From positions 1-53,720 of the forward strand of contig JAKEHY010000030.1 in NCBI GenBank assembly GCA_022614805.1: 53,720 nt of DNA. The letters are read 5' to 3'. The first letter of the stretch is position 1. Each line of letters starts with the position of its first letter. A model generated the notes under the pieces. The model was given only the letters and a program-made list of their open reading frames with translations. It had not been told where the DNA came from and did no database searches. The DNA is from Candidatus Zixiibacteriota bacterium. GTDB lineage: Bacteria > Zixibacteria > MSB-5A5 > DSPP01. Of this stretch, positions 7,974 through 15,636 are shown piece by piece. Both the position numbers and the translations under genes were made by a program.

Positions 7974-9253
7974 TTTGGGCGGCTTTGCTTTGGCTTTTGC
8001 TATGGGGGCTGTCTTTTATTATTGCCCGGGTGAGTTTGGAACTCATCCGCAACGCCGAAGAACTCTCCGCCATTGCCGCGCGGCTTTCCCCCTTTCGGAA
8101 AGCCCGCCTGGAACAGCTGCTTAAAAACCCGCAGGCCACCCTGTTCGCGCTCTCCTGGACGCGCTCCCTGACTTTGATTTTGGCGACGGTTTTCGCCTTC
8201 GGCATAACTTCTTCCGCCCAACCGGCCCAGCCGGTAATGACTTTGGCCATTTTTCTGGCCATCACTTTCCTCGGTTTCGTCTTCTTCGGCGAGGCGTTGC
8301 CCCGCTACTTTCCCTCCGAGTCGGGCAAAAGCCCGCTGGTGCGCTACCTGTGGCTGGCGTACCTCCTGCGCCTCTTTTTTTCGCCACTTTTGATGCTGCT
8401 CAAACCGTATCAGGCCCGGCTAAAAAGGGCGCCCGAAGAACGGGTGGAGAAAAAGGAGGAACTGGTGGAGCGGGCGCTTGAATCGCTGGCGGAATCGACC
8501 GGTATGGGGGAGCTGGTGGTGGAAAAGAAGGAAAAGGAGATGATTCAGCAGATTTTCCGGCTGGACGCCACCGCCGTGCGCGAGGTGATGGTGCCGCGCA
8601 TCAACATTGCCTGGGTGGAGGTGAACGAAAATTTGGAAGAAATCAAAAACAAAATCAAGGAGACCGGCCGCGCCCGTTTTCCTTTATGCCGCAAGACCAT
8701 CGACGAGGTGGCCGGCATCCTCTACGCCAAGGACCTTTTGGCCTCACTCGTCCTCGGAGAAAAACCGGATTTGGAAAAAATCGCCCGCCCGGCCTACTTC
8801 GTGCCGGAAACCAAGATGTTGGACGAGCTTTTGGTGGAGCTGAAAAATATGAAAAGCCATCTCGCCATCGTGGTCGACCAGTACGGCGGCACGGCCGGGA
8901 TGATTTCGCTGGAGGACATTCTGGAGGTCATCGTCGGCGACATCCGGCAGGAGGCGGAAACGCCGGAGGTGCGTGAAATCGAGAAGGTCTCCGAAACGGA
9001 GTATTTGGTCCTGCCGACGGTTTCCTTGGGGAAATTGGCGGAGGCGACCGCCTCGCGCCTGCCGGAGGAGGAATTCGACACGGTGGGCGGACTGATTTAC
9101 GCGCGGGTGGGCACCCTGCCTGTGGCCGGTCAGAAAATCACCTCCAACGGCTTGGAATTCACGGTCGAAAAGCTTTCCGGCCAGCGCATCCAGCTCATTC
9201 GGGTCACCAAGCTGGCGGCCCCCGTGAAGACCGGCCGCAAGCGCTCATCATAA
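7967..9253 (+). CDS. CNNM/CorC-HlyC family membrane protein with CBS domains
   Basis: 428 residues. The N-terminal DUF21/CNNM membrane domain has about four hydrophobic segments (residues 2-24, 60-82, 85-108, 120-140). It is followed by two CBS domains (about 205-330, starting at VREVMVPRINIAWVEV and including VVDQYGGTAGMISLEDILE) and a C-terminal CorC_HlyC transporter-associated domain (about 345-415). The family is implicated in magnesium/cobalt efflux and divalent-metal homeostasis. It is the last gene of the aspS-phoH-ybeY operon. Substrate assignment is by family only. Confidence 0.9.
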   Translation: MLIWAALLWLLLWGLSFIIARVSLELIRNAEELSAIAARLSPFRKARLEQLLKNPQATLFALSWTRSLTLILATVFAFGITSSAQPAQPVMTLAIFLAITFLGFVFFGEALPRYFPSESGKSPLVRYLWLAYLLRLFFSPLLMLLKPYQARLKRAPEERVEKKEELVERALESLAESTGMGELVVEKKEKEMIQQIFRLDATAVREVMVPRINIAWVEVNENLEEIKNKIKETGRARFPLCRKTIDEVAGILYAKDLLASLVLGEKPDLEKIARPAYFVPETKMLDELLVELKNMKSHLAIVVDQYGGTAGMISLEDILEVIVGDIRQEAETPEVREIEKVSETEYLVLPTVSLGKLAEATASRLPEEEFDTVGGLIYARVGTLPVAGQKITSNGLEFTVEKLSGQRIQLIRVTKLAAPVKTGRKRSS

Positions 9254-9256
9254 TTG

Positions 9257-9277
9257 TTGCGGGGGCGACCCCTGCAA
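9257..9277 (+). terminator. hairpin after the corC-like gene
   Basis: TTGCGGGGG and CCCCTGCAA pair around a CGA loop (one G-U pair) immediately after the corC-like stop codon. No T-run follows, so termination would be weak or Rho-assisted. Confidence 0.4.
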
Positions 9278-9278
9278 C

Positions 9279-9307
9279 TTGACACCCCCTTTCCCAAAGC
9301 GAATCTT
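9279..9307 (+). promoter_or_regulatory. possible tRNA-Ser promoter
   Basis: A consensus -35, TTGACA (9279-9284), lies 38 bases before the tRNA. With a 17-base spacer the -10 would be AATCTT, a poor match, so the assignment is weak. Confidence 0.35.
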
Positions 9308-9321
9308 CCCATCGTGAATCC

Positions 9322-9414
9322 GGAGGGTTGGCAGAGCTGGTTTAATGCGGCGGTCTTGAAAACCGTTGGCTCCCGCAAAGGAGTCCGAAGGTTCGAATCC
9401 TTCACCCTCCGCCA
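9322..9414 (+). tRNA. tRNA-Ser (anticodon UGA)
   Basis: Acceptor stem GGAGGGT pairs with ACCCTCC. The anticodon stem GCGGT/ACCGT encloses loop CTTGAAA with anticodon TGA, a long variable arm follows, and the T arm carries GGTTCGAATCC. The discriminator is G (9411) and CCA is encoded (9412-9414). The long variable arm and anticodon fit a class II serine tRNA. Confidence 0.95.
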
Positions 9415-9440
9415 AAAAACGGTTAACGGAGAACAGTCGA

Positions 9441-9731
9441 ATGAATAAACCGGCGCTGAAAGCCCTGCAGGAAATTCCCGGCGTGGGAAAAAGCATTGCG
9501 AAGGATTTGCACGATTTGGGCTTCCGCTCCGCAGCGGATTTGAAAAGAAAAAACCCGGAGAAGATGTATTCTGACCTGTGCCGGAAACGGGGCCAGCATA
9601 TTGACCGCTGTATGCTCTACGTTTTCCGCTGCGCCGTGTATTATGCCTCCACCAAAAAGCACAACCCGAACAAGCTTTTGTGGTGGAACTGGAAGGACAA
9701 TATAGAAAAAACCAATAGGAGGGTACGATGA
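9441..9731 (+). CDS. Cdd1-type (pathogenicity locus) helix-hairpin-helix protein
   Basis: A 96-residue protein. A helix-hairpin-helix motif (EIPGVGKSIAKDLHDLG) is followed by a cysteine/tyrosine-rich half (DRCMLYVFRCAVYYAS) and an NPNKLLWWNWKD tail, the pattern of the small Cdd1 'pathogenicity locus' family. HhH motifs usually bind DNA non-specifically, but the family's function is not established. GGAG (9428-9431) lies upstream of the ATG. The stop overlaps the next start (ATGA), so the two genes are probably cotranscribed. Confidence 0.8.
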   Translation: MNKPALKALQEIPGVGKSIAKDLHDLGFRSAADLKRKNPEKMYSDLCRKRGQHIDRCMLYVFRCAVYYASTKKHNPNKLLWWNWKDNIEKTNRRVR

Positions 9732-10165
9732 CGGAAGAGAAACCGAAGCGCGGGGCGCTTTTGTATTATCAACTGGCCAGTATAATTCTGCTTTTAACCC
9801 TGGCCGGATTTTCCATCTCCGGCCTATGGGGGCTGATGAAAATCGCCGTTCCCACGCTAACTGAAGAATATGAATGGAAAAGGGTTTCCACTTTCGACCG
9901 CTACATCGAGGAGAAATACCTGGAGAAAAACGGCGTTTATTTTTCGAAGTACGCAAAAGCGGACAGCGCCACAGCGATTGCCCGCGAGCAAGTGGAGGCG
10001 AAGTGGAAATCAGCCCAGCAAAACGTTTTGGATGACGAACGGCGGGAAGGTCTGCGGATGATAATGCTCTGGTTTGTGGTGGTGGTGGTCTGCCTGCCGC
10101 TATACCTCTACCATCACAAGGCGGTCAAGAAGGGGCGGCAGGCGATGGAGCAGGCGGCAGCGTAA
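9728..10165 (+). CDS. small membrane protein of unknown function
   Basis: 145 residues, not recognised. It has two transmembrane segments: residues 13-37 (YYQLASIILLLTLAGF...) and about 109-128 (MLWFVVVVVCLPLYLY). Between them is a charged, probably extracytoplasmic stretch of about 70 residues with helical character. The tail is short and basic. It overlaps the Cdd1-like gene by four bases, and GGAGG lies upstream of its ATG. Confidence 0.7.
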   Translation: MTEEKPKRGALLYYQLASIILLLTLAGFSISGLWGLMKIAVPTLTEEYEWKRVSTFDRYIEEKYLEKNGVYFSKYAKADSATAIAREQVEAKWKSAQQNVLDDERREGLRMIMLWFVVVVVCLPLYLYHHKAVKKGRQAMEQAAA

Positions 10166-10171
10166 GCGCAA

Positions 10172-10216
10172 GGGCGGTTCGTTTAATCCCGAGCGTAGTC
10201 GAGGGACGAACCGCCC
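10172..10216. terminator. nested palindrome between convergent genes, likely bidirectional terminator
   Basis: GGGCGGTTCGT (10172-10182) and ACGAACCGCCC (10206-10216) are perfect 11-base inverted arms. They enclose TCCCGAGCGTAGTCGAGGGA (10187-10206), itself palindromic and found again at 18625-18644 and, interrupted, at 16412-16454. It lies exactly between two converging genes. It could terminate both, and it appears to have been assembled from dispersed repeats. Confidence 0.6.
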
Positions 10217-11293
10217 CTACTCTATCCAATCCGCGATGAAAATGTTCGTCTCTCCCGGAACTTTGGCGTTGCGGTTGGAGGCAAAGACCAGCTTTTTGCC
10301 GTTGGAGGAGAACATCGGAAAGCCGTCAAAGGTATCGTTGAAAGTAACTTGCTCCAGCCCCTTGCCGTCAGTCCCAACCATATATAAATCAAAGTTCCGC
10401 CCCTTGGGGTCGTGCAAATTGGAGGCGAAGATGATACGCTTTCCATCCGGGAAAAAGTAGGGGCCGAAGTTGGCGGCGCCATTGGCGGTCACCTGATGCT
10501 TGTTTTTCCCGTCGGCATCCATCACAAAAATTTCCAAGGCCCGGGGGCGAATCAGGCCGTTTTTCAAAAGCGAAATGTAATCCGCTTTCTCGGATGAGTC
10601 CTTGGGATGATGGGCGCGGTAGCAGATTTTTTTTCCGTCATAGGAAAAAAACGGCCCGCCGTCGTAGCCGATTTCCTCCGTCAGCTTCTTTACGTCCGAG
10701 CCGTCGGCATTCATCGTGTAAATGTTCAAATCGCCGCCGCGGGAGGATGTGAAAACGATTTTTTCCCCGTTGCGGGAGACGGTCGCCTCGGCATCGTACC
10801 CCTCCGAGTCGGTCAGGCGCGCCAGATTGGAGCCATCCGGGTTGGCGGTGTAAATCTCGTAGGTGGGATGCAACGACCAGACGTATCCCTTGGAATAATC
10901 CGGCTTCGGCGGGCAGCCGGAATCGGTTAGATGGGTCGAGGAAAACAGAATCTTTTTGCCGTCCGGGAAAAAGTAGCCGCAGGTGCAACGCCCCTTGCCG
11001 GTGGAGACCAAATGCTTGTTTGAGCCGTCGGCGTTCATTACGTAAATCTGGTCGCACGAGTCGTTTCCCTGATGGTATTGGAAAATCAATTTGGAATCGT
11101 CGACGGAAAAATAGGCCTCCGCATTTTCCCCACCGAAAGTGAGCTGACGGACGTTTTTCAGATGTTCTTCCTCCGGCCGTCGGAGCGGGTCGGCCGGGCC
11201 GTTCTGGGCGGAGCTCTGCGTCACCGTCAAGGCCAAAAGCAGAAGGGATGCGCCCCCCTTCATTATTTTCGGGAGAATGGTTTTACCGTTCAT
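10217..11293 (-). CDS. exported TolB-like beta-propeller protein (PD40 repeats)
   Basis: 358 residues. A signal peptide (KGGASLLLLALTVTQSSAQ) ends near residue 30. Six WD40-like PD40 blades follow, each with the (F/Y)FxxDGKKIxF pattern: YFSVDDSKLIFQY, YFFPDGKKILFSS, TVSRNGEKIVFTS, FFSYDGKKICYRA, YFFPDGKRIIFAS and MFSSNGKKLVFAS. The fold is that of the TolB propeller, but no Tol-Pal genes are nearby, so a periplasmic binding or scaffolding role is all that can be said. An internal ATG at 11263 would start directly at the signal peptide and is a possible alternative. Confidence 0.85.
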   Translation of the reverse strand: MNGKTILPKIMKGGASLLLLALTVTQSSAQNGPADPLRRPEEEHLKNVRQLTFGGENAEAYFSVDDSKLIFQYHQGNDSCDQIYVMNADGSNKHLVSTGKGRCTCGYFFPDGKKILFSSTHLTDSGCPPKPDYSKGYVWSLHPTYEIYTANPDGSNLARLTDSEGYDAEATVSRNGEKIVFTSSRGGDLNIYTMNADGSDVKKLTEEIGYDGGPFFSYDGKKICYRAHHPKDSSEKADYISLLKNGLIRPRALEIFVMDADGKNKHQVTANGAANFGPYFFPDGKRIIFASNLHDPKGRNFDLYMVGTDGKGLEQVTFNDTFDGFPMFSSNGKKLVFASNRNAKVPGETNIFIADWIE

Positions 11294-11376
11294 AGGCGCC
11301 GATAATATATAAAGTGGGAAAAATTAGAAGATGATTTTGGTCAGGAATTGAAAAGTGAAACGACCTTACCCCCCGG

Positions 11377-11401
11377 CCCCCATCCCGATGCGGGAAGGGG
11401 G
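11377..11401. repeat. palindromic repeat, CCCATCCCG-ATG-CGGGAAGGGGG type
   Basis: An imperfect copy of the CCCCTTCCCG/CGGGAAGGGG hairpin family that also occurs at 14820-14842, 15565-15587, 15612-15636 and 19314-19336. Confidence 0.7.
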
Positions 11402-11420
11402 AGAAAGAAAAACAAGGATA

Positions 11421-11441
11421 AGTGAAAAGTGATTAGTGATT
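11421..11441 (+). repeat. tandem heptamer array (3 units)
   Basis: AGTGAAA, AGTGATT, AGTGATT in exact 7-base register, in the intergenic stretch ahead of the promoter at 11467. Related heptamer arrays occur at 22719-22753 and 39916-39943. Confidence 0.65.
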
Positions 11442-11466
11442 GGACCAATGTATTTTCGCCGATAAC

Positions 11467-11496
11467 TTGACAGGCGGGGTAGAACTCCGGTAGTAT
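11467..11496 (+). promoter_or_regulatory. sigma70-type promoter
   Basis: Perfect -35 TTGACA (11467-11472), an 18-base spacer, then TAGTAT (11491-11496), 40 bases before the start of the small exported protein. Confidence 0.75.
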
Positions 11497-11535
11497 CCCT
11501 ATTCGAACCGGGTTTGCAAGAAAGGAGAGTTGGCG

Positions 11536-11997
11536 ATGAAGAAGAAATTGAAGGGAATTTTACTTGTTTTTGGAATTCTATTGCCACTCGAAGCGCAAAC
11601 CGCTCCGGTCGGAGCGGCGTTGGGCCTTCGGGCGGGGTTGAGCCAGGAGCCGGATCAGTTCGTCGTCGGGGCGCAGGCGGAGTTGGGAAAGTTGGGGCAG
11701 GCAACGGTTGCCCCCTCCGTCGATTTGGGATTCGGGGACGGGTCGGACGTCACCGCCGCCAATTTGGACTTGCGCTTTTATCTTTTTCCCCTGCCGCAGA
11801 CCGGAATCTGGTTCTACGGCGCCGCCGGGCCGACCGTGGCTTTTTTTGAGGGCGGAAGCGAGGAGGTGGGGTTGAGCCTGACCGCCGGGGCGAAAATCCC
11901 GATGCAGAAAAACAGCCACTACAATATAGAAGCCCGCTTCGGCATCGGTGACATTCCGGATTTGAAGATTATGCTGGGAATTCTCTTCGGGCTTTAG
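11536..11997 (+). CDS. small exported beta-rich protein, possibly outer-membrane
   Basis: 153 residues, not recognised as a named family. A signal peptide (MKKKLKGILLVFGILLPLEAQ) is followed by alternating glycine/aromatic beta-strands (LDLRFYLFPLPQTGIWFYGA, GLSLTAGAKIP, YNIEARFGIGD), and the chain ends in a hydrophobic strand ILFGL. This is the look of a small outer-membrane barrel or barrel-like protein. AAAGGAG precedes the ATG; an in-frame TTG at 11530 is less likely. It has its own promoter. Its end overlaps the end of typA by four bases, tail to tail. Confidence 0.65.
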   Translation: MKKKLKGILLVFGILLPLEAQTAPVGAALGLRAGLSQEPDQFVVGAQAELGKLGQATVAPSVDLGFGDGSDVTAANLDLRFYLFPLPQTGIWFYGAAGPTVAFFEGGSEEVGLSLTAGAKIPMQKNSHYNIEARFGIGDIPDLKIMLGILFGL

Positions 11998-13826
11998 GCC
12001 GTTGGGGCGGCCGATTTCTTCACCCGGCGGCGGTCGTTGGAGTCCAGAATCCGCTTGCGGATGCGGATGGACTTCGGCGTAACTTCCACCTGCTCGTCCG
12101 GCCCGATGTATTCCAAGGCCAGTTCCAAAGTCATCTTCAAAGGCGGCGTCAAAAGAATCGCCTCGTCCGCGGCCTTGCTGCGCATATTGGTGAGCTTCTT
12201 TTCCCGGCAGACGTTCACTTCGATATCCTCGTCCCGGGCGTTCTGCCCCACCACCATTCCGGCATAAACCGGCACGCCGGGGCCGATGAACAAAGTCCCC
12301 CGCTCCTGCGCCTGGTCGAGCGCATAAGCAGTGCTGGTACCCGGCTCGTAGGAGATGAGCGAGCCGTGCTCGTTTATCAGCACCAGCTCCGGCTGGTACG
12401 GCTCGTATTTGTTGAAAACGTGATTGGCGACCGCCGTGCCACGGGTTTTGGTCATCAAAGCCGATTTGAGCCCGATGACGCCGCGGGTCGGCATATCGTA
12501 TTCCAGATGCTGGTCGCCGGAGGGAGTTCCTTCGATGGAAAGCAACATCCCCTTGCGGGCGCCGCATTCCGCTATCACCGTTCCCTGATATTCCCCCGGG
12601 ACGTCGATCGCGACCAGTTCATACGGCTCAAATTTCTGATTGTTTTCCTCGTGCAGAATCACCATCGGCTGGGAGACGAGAAGCTCGAACCCCTCCCGGC
12701 GCATCTGCTCGATGAGAATGGCCAGATGCAGTTCCCCCCGGCCGGAGACGAGGAAGGAATCCGGGGAATCGGTCTCCTCGACGCGCAGGGCGACGTTGGT
12801 TTCCAGTTCCCGGTTCAAGCGTTCCCGAATCTGGCGGGAGGTGACGAGGTTCCCCTCCTTGCCGGAAAAAGGAGAGGTGTTGACGCTGAAGGTCATCTGC
12901 ACGGTGGGCTGGTCCACTTCCACCGGCGGAATCTGCTTGGGATTTTCGAAATCCGCTATCGTTTCGCCGATGGCGACCTCCGGAAGCCCGGCCACTGCGA
13001 CGATTTCCCCCGCCTCCGCCCGCTCGGCGGACTCCTGTTTCAGTCCTTTGTAGATTAAAATTTCGCTTACTTCGCCGGGGATGACTTTCCCACCCGTTTT
13101 GATTTGCGCCACCTTCTGCCCGGCGGAAATTTTGCCGGAGGAGATTTTGCCGATTCCCATCTTCCCCTTGTAGGTGTCGTAAGCCAGTGCCAAAACCAGA
13201 ATTTGCAAGGGCTCCTTGACGTTCACCTTCGGCGCCGGGATTCGTTGTAAAATGGTTTCGAAAAGCGGCTTCAAATCCACCCCCGGCTTTTTCAAATCCA
13301 AAGTCGCCGTGCCGGCCGTGGCGGAGGTGAAGACAATCGGAAAATCCAGAATATCGTGCTCCGCCCCCAGGTGGACAAATAGGTCAAAGGTTTTGTTGAC
13401 TGCGTTGTGGGCTTCGGCATCCTGCCGGTCGATTTTATTAACGACGACGACCGCTTTCAGGCCGAGCTCCAGCGCTTTGCGCAAAACAAACTTGGTCTGG
13501 GGCATCGGCCCTTCCTTGGCGTCCACCAAGAGCAGGACTCCATCCGCCATCCGCAGGGTGCGCTCCACTTCCCCGCCGAAATCGGCGTGGCCGGGGGTAT
13601 CGACAATGTTGATTTTCACCCCTTTGTACAAAACGCTGGCGTTTTTGGCCCGGATGGTTATCCCCCGCTCCCGTTCCAAATCCATAGAATCCAAAATCCG
13701 CTCCCCCATCTGGTCCAGATTGCGGGCTGCCTGGGTTTGCTTGAGCATGGCGTCCACGAGGGTGGTTTTGCCGTGGTCCACGTGGGCGATAATGGCGATA
13801 TTCCGTATGTTTTTCCGTCTGTCCAT
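11994..13826 (-). CDS. typA: translational GTPase TypA/BipA
   Basis: A ribosome-associated GTPase of the EF-G superfamily that acts in 50S assembly and stress adaptation. 610 residues, the usual length. G1 AHVDHGKTT is near residue 14, G2 RGITI near 55, G3 DTPGHADFGG near 77 and G4 NKIDR near 131. Domain II, the EF-G III/V-like domains and the BipA-specific C-terminal domain follow. The gene is monocistronic, with a plausible promoter at 13901-13928. Confidence 0.96.
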   Translation of the reverse strand: MDRRKNIRNIAIIAHVDHGKTTLVDAMLKQTQAARNLDQMGERILDSMDLERERGITIRAKNASVLYKGVKINIVDTPGHADFGGEVERTLRMADGVLLLVDAKEGPMPQTKFVLRKALELGLKAVVVVNKIDRQDAEAHNAVNKTFDLFVHLGAEHDILDFPIVFTSATAGTATLDLKKPGVDLKPLFETILQRIPAPKVNVKEPLQILVLALAYDTYKGKMGIGKISSGKISAGQKVAQIKTGGKVIPGEVSEILIYKGLKQESAERAEAGEIVAVAGLPEVAIGETIADFENPKQIPPVEVDQPTVQMTFSVNTSPFSGKEGNLVTSRQIRERLNRELETNVALRVEETDSPDSFLVSGRGELHLAILIEQMRREGFELLVSQPMVILHEENNQKFEPYELVAIDVPGEYQGTVIAECGARKGMLLSIEGTPSGDQHLEYDMPTRGVIGLKSALMTKTRGTAVANHVFNKYEPYQPELVLINEHGSLISYEPGTSTAYALDQAQERGTLFIGPGVPVYAGMVVGQNARDEDIEVNVCREKKLTNMRSKAADEAILLTPPLKMTLELALEYIGPDEQVEVTPKSIRIRKRILDSNDRRRVKKSAAPTA

Positions 13827-13900
13827 TTGTTTTATCCGGTAAAAAAAACGCGCCCTCGTCAGGCTTGTTCCGAGCGCCCGAGTGAACTCGAAGTACAGTA

Positions 13901-13928
13901 AATATAGCTAATTTTGGAGGGAAAGCAA
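13901..13928 (-). promoter_or_regulatory. sigma70-type promoter for typA
   Basis: On the minus strand TTGCTT (13928-13923), a 16-base spacer, then TATATT (13906-13901), about 75 bases before the typA ATG. Confidence 0.5.
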
Positions 13929-13986
13929 TGGGGAAAAGAGGATGCTTGAGGTCGGGGATGAATCGAATACTCTTAAAGGAGTTGGG

Positions 13987-14751
13987 TTAGCGCTTGTCTA
14001 TATATTCAAAAAATTTCTTAAAACATTCTTTTATATAAGACGATGGAATAGCATAAGAGATTTTTTTGACAGTGTCGACTTTTGCCACAATGCCTATGAA
14101 ATAATAACTTTGATTTTTTCTTACTAATACTGGAGATCCACTGTTTCCAGGTTGCGCTGGAACGTTCAACGTAATATAGTCGCCAACAATCCCTAAATAA
14201 TCCCCCCAAATGTACTCAGGTGTTCTCTCCGACAAAGAAAAACCTTTGCCGGGGTAACCAACTGCCGTAAAAACCAAATTCTTGTCTAAAAGTTTGTAGA
14301 TATCGTCGATTGATAGAATCGTCGAATCGCTGATACTATAAACCGTGTCTACCTTGCTGATATTAGAATTATTCATCCCAAGAGCTATTAATATCAGGTC
14401 GATGCCTGTTAAAGAGGGTAAAAAGTAAAACACATTGCCGGGCCGCTTCAAATAAATAGACCTTCTATTTGAGGTCGAAATTGTTTCTCCTTTTTTTGTC
14501 ACACTATTCATTAATAGTACTAATGAATCGCTTATGCCACCGGTGTTTGTTTCAACAACGTGTTTATTCGTGATTAGAAAAAACATATTCTTATCTCTAA
14601 AGATGACTCCCGTTGCCTCTTTGATATACGACGAATCTACCTGCTGAACCCTATAAATTACACTTTTGTGTTTAGTTGGTAGGTTAGGTTGAGAGAAAAC
14701 ACTCCCATAATCTAATAGAGCTATTGCTATCAAAAGCCAATATTTAATCAC
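13987..14751 (-). CDS. exported trypsin-like serine protease
   Basis: About 254 residues from the GTG at 14751. A signal peptide (IKYWLLIAIALLDYGSVFS) is followed by a chymotrypsin/HtrA-like core with all three catalytic landmarks: His in ITNKHVVE, Asp in TGIDLILIAL and Ser in QPGNSGSPVLV. There is no PDZ domain. No ribosome-binding site is seen before the GTG. An earlier in-frame GTG at 14808 would add 19 residues encoded entirely by repeat copy A, which suggests that the repeat abuts or replaced the original 5' end. The DNA is clearly more AT-rich than the surrounding genes, a sign of acquisition. The protease fold is firm; the substrate is unknown. Confidence 0.8.
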   Translation of the reverse strand: MIKYWLLIAIALLDYGSVFSQPNLPTKHKSVIYRVQQVDSSYIKEATGVIFRDKNMFFLITNKHVVETNTGGISDSLVLLMNSVTKKGETISTSNRRSIYLKRPGNVFYFLPSLTGIDLILIALGMNNSNISKVDTVYSISDSTILSIDDIYKLLDKNLVFTAVGYPGKGFSLSERTPEYIWGDYLGIVGDYITLNVPAQPGNSGSPVLVRKNQSYYFIGIVAKVDTVKKISYAIPSSYIKECFKKFFEYIDKR

Positions 14752-14761
14752 TGAAGAAAGG

Positions 14762-14847
14762 TAAACCAGAGCATTGCCGGGGTCAACCGGGGCGGGGGCG
14801 AAAGGCACCTAACCCCTAACCCCTTCCCGACGCGGGAAGGGGGGAGA
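14762..14847 (+). repeat. long dispersed repeat, copy A
   Basis: It starts TAAACCAG.GCATTGCCGGGG, continues through CCTAACCCCTAACCCC and ends in the hairpin CCCCTTCCCG-ACG-CGGGAAGGGG (14820-14842). Copy B at 15502-15590 is nearly identical and in the same orientation, about 740 bases away. The two copies bracket a single AT-rich gene. Confidence 0.85.
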
Positions 14848-14863
14848 AGAACGCCCTTTCCAG

Positions 14864-15466
14864 TTATCCTAAACCCGATAGATATGCCTCGCCGTGTAAT
14901 TTTATCGTTGAGAAGATTCTGCTATCAACAGAATGGTTTTTCAATGTGTCCAAATTATTTAGAAAGTGGTTTTTAGTATCTGAATCCAAAAGCGGGTTTG
15001 CTGGAGCTTCCTTGACCCTCTTACACTCTCCCCTTGGTGAGACTAAAATAACACCTATGGGCAGCAAATTAAAAGTTCGAATCTCGCGTTGCGAAAAACC
15101 GCCATCTTGTCTTGTATAAACTACATAGACAAAGTCAAAGGCCCCACCCTCAAATTTCTCTTTGAACTGTTCTTGCCCATTTTCACAGATCCTCGGCAAA
15201 TCCAAATATGCGATTGCTTGGTCAATACCTTTGAAAAGCGCTGGGCCTTCCTCTCGGCTTTTTCTGCGCTGGTCTGCTTTCAACTCATAGCCGATGACGG
15301 TTCCATCTTTTTTTACCTCGATTACATCCACTTCCGGAGCGCACCAGTAAGTCCATTCCCTTTTGCGTTTTACGTCGCTATTTTGAAGGAATTTAAAAAA
15401 TACTCTGCTCTCGGAGTCGCAATAGTTTTTAAAGAAGATATAGGAAAGAGCATTTTCTGTCATCAT
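14864..15466 (-). CDS. PD-(D/E)XK nuclease-like protein of unknown function
   Basis: 200 residues, no family recognised. The stretch PEVDVIEVKKDGTVIGYELK (about residues 44-63) gives D-x(n)-E-x-K with a preceding acidic residue, the core of the PD-(D/E)XK fold used by restriction and repair nucleases. A plausible later helix is YLDLPR. There is no signal peptide, so it is probably cytosolic. GGAGG lies 13-14 bases before the ATG, and an in-frame TAG just upstream fixes the start region. It is AT-rich, flanked by direct repeats (copies A and B), and next to an AT-rich protease gene. A defence or other accessory role is inference; it could also be a decayed or repurposed nuclease. Confidence 0.55.
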   Translation of the reverse strand: MMTENALSYIFFKNYCDSESRVFFKFLQNSDVKRKREWTYWCAPEVDVIEVKKDGTVIGYELKADQRRKSREEGPALFKGIDQAIAYLDLPRICENGQEQFKEKFEGGAFDFVYVVYTRQDGGFSQREIRTFNLLPIGVILVSPRGECKRVKEAPANPLLDSDTKNHFLNNLDTLKNHSVDSRIFSTIKLHGEAYLSGLG

Positions 15467-15501
15467 AACAACCTAAGCACCTCCTCTGCACAAAAACAAA
15501 A

Positions 15502-15636
15502 TAAACCAGCGCATTGCCGGGGTCAACCGGGGGTGGGTGGGGCGAAGGGCGACCTAACCCCTAACCCCTTCCCGACACGGGAAGGGGAACAGAGCCCGCT
15601 TTTGCTTTGCTCCCCCTTCCCGCATCGGGAAGGGGG
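15502..15636 (+). repeat. long dispersed repeat, copy B, plus an adjacent hairpin copy
   Basis: 15502-15590 matches copy A from TAAACCAGCGCATTGCCGGGG to the hairpin CCCCTTCCCG-ACA-CGGGAAGGGG (15565-15587). A further hairpin CCCCCTTCCCG-CAT-CGGGAAGGGGG (15612-15636) follows, with its GGGTTAGGTC flank in the opposite orientation. Two hairpins facing each other suggest repeat-on-repeat insertion. Confidence 0.8.

Noticed and set aside
11578-12567. A long frame antisense to the small exported protein and typA
   Set aside because: A shadow of typA in another frame; Arg/Gly/Pro-rich with no family likeness.
13987-15466. The protease and nuclease-like genes as one defence operon
   Set aside because: Repeat copy A separates them, the protease has its own signal peptide and is exported, and no known partner domains are present. 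Only shared AT-richness supports a link.
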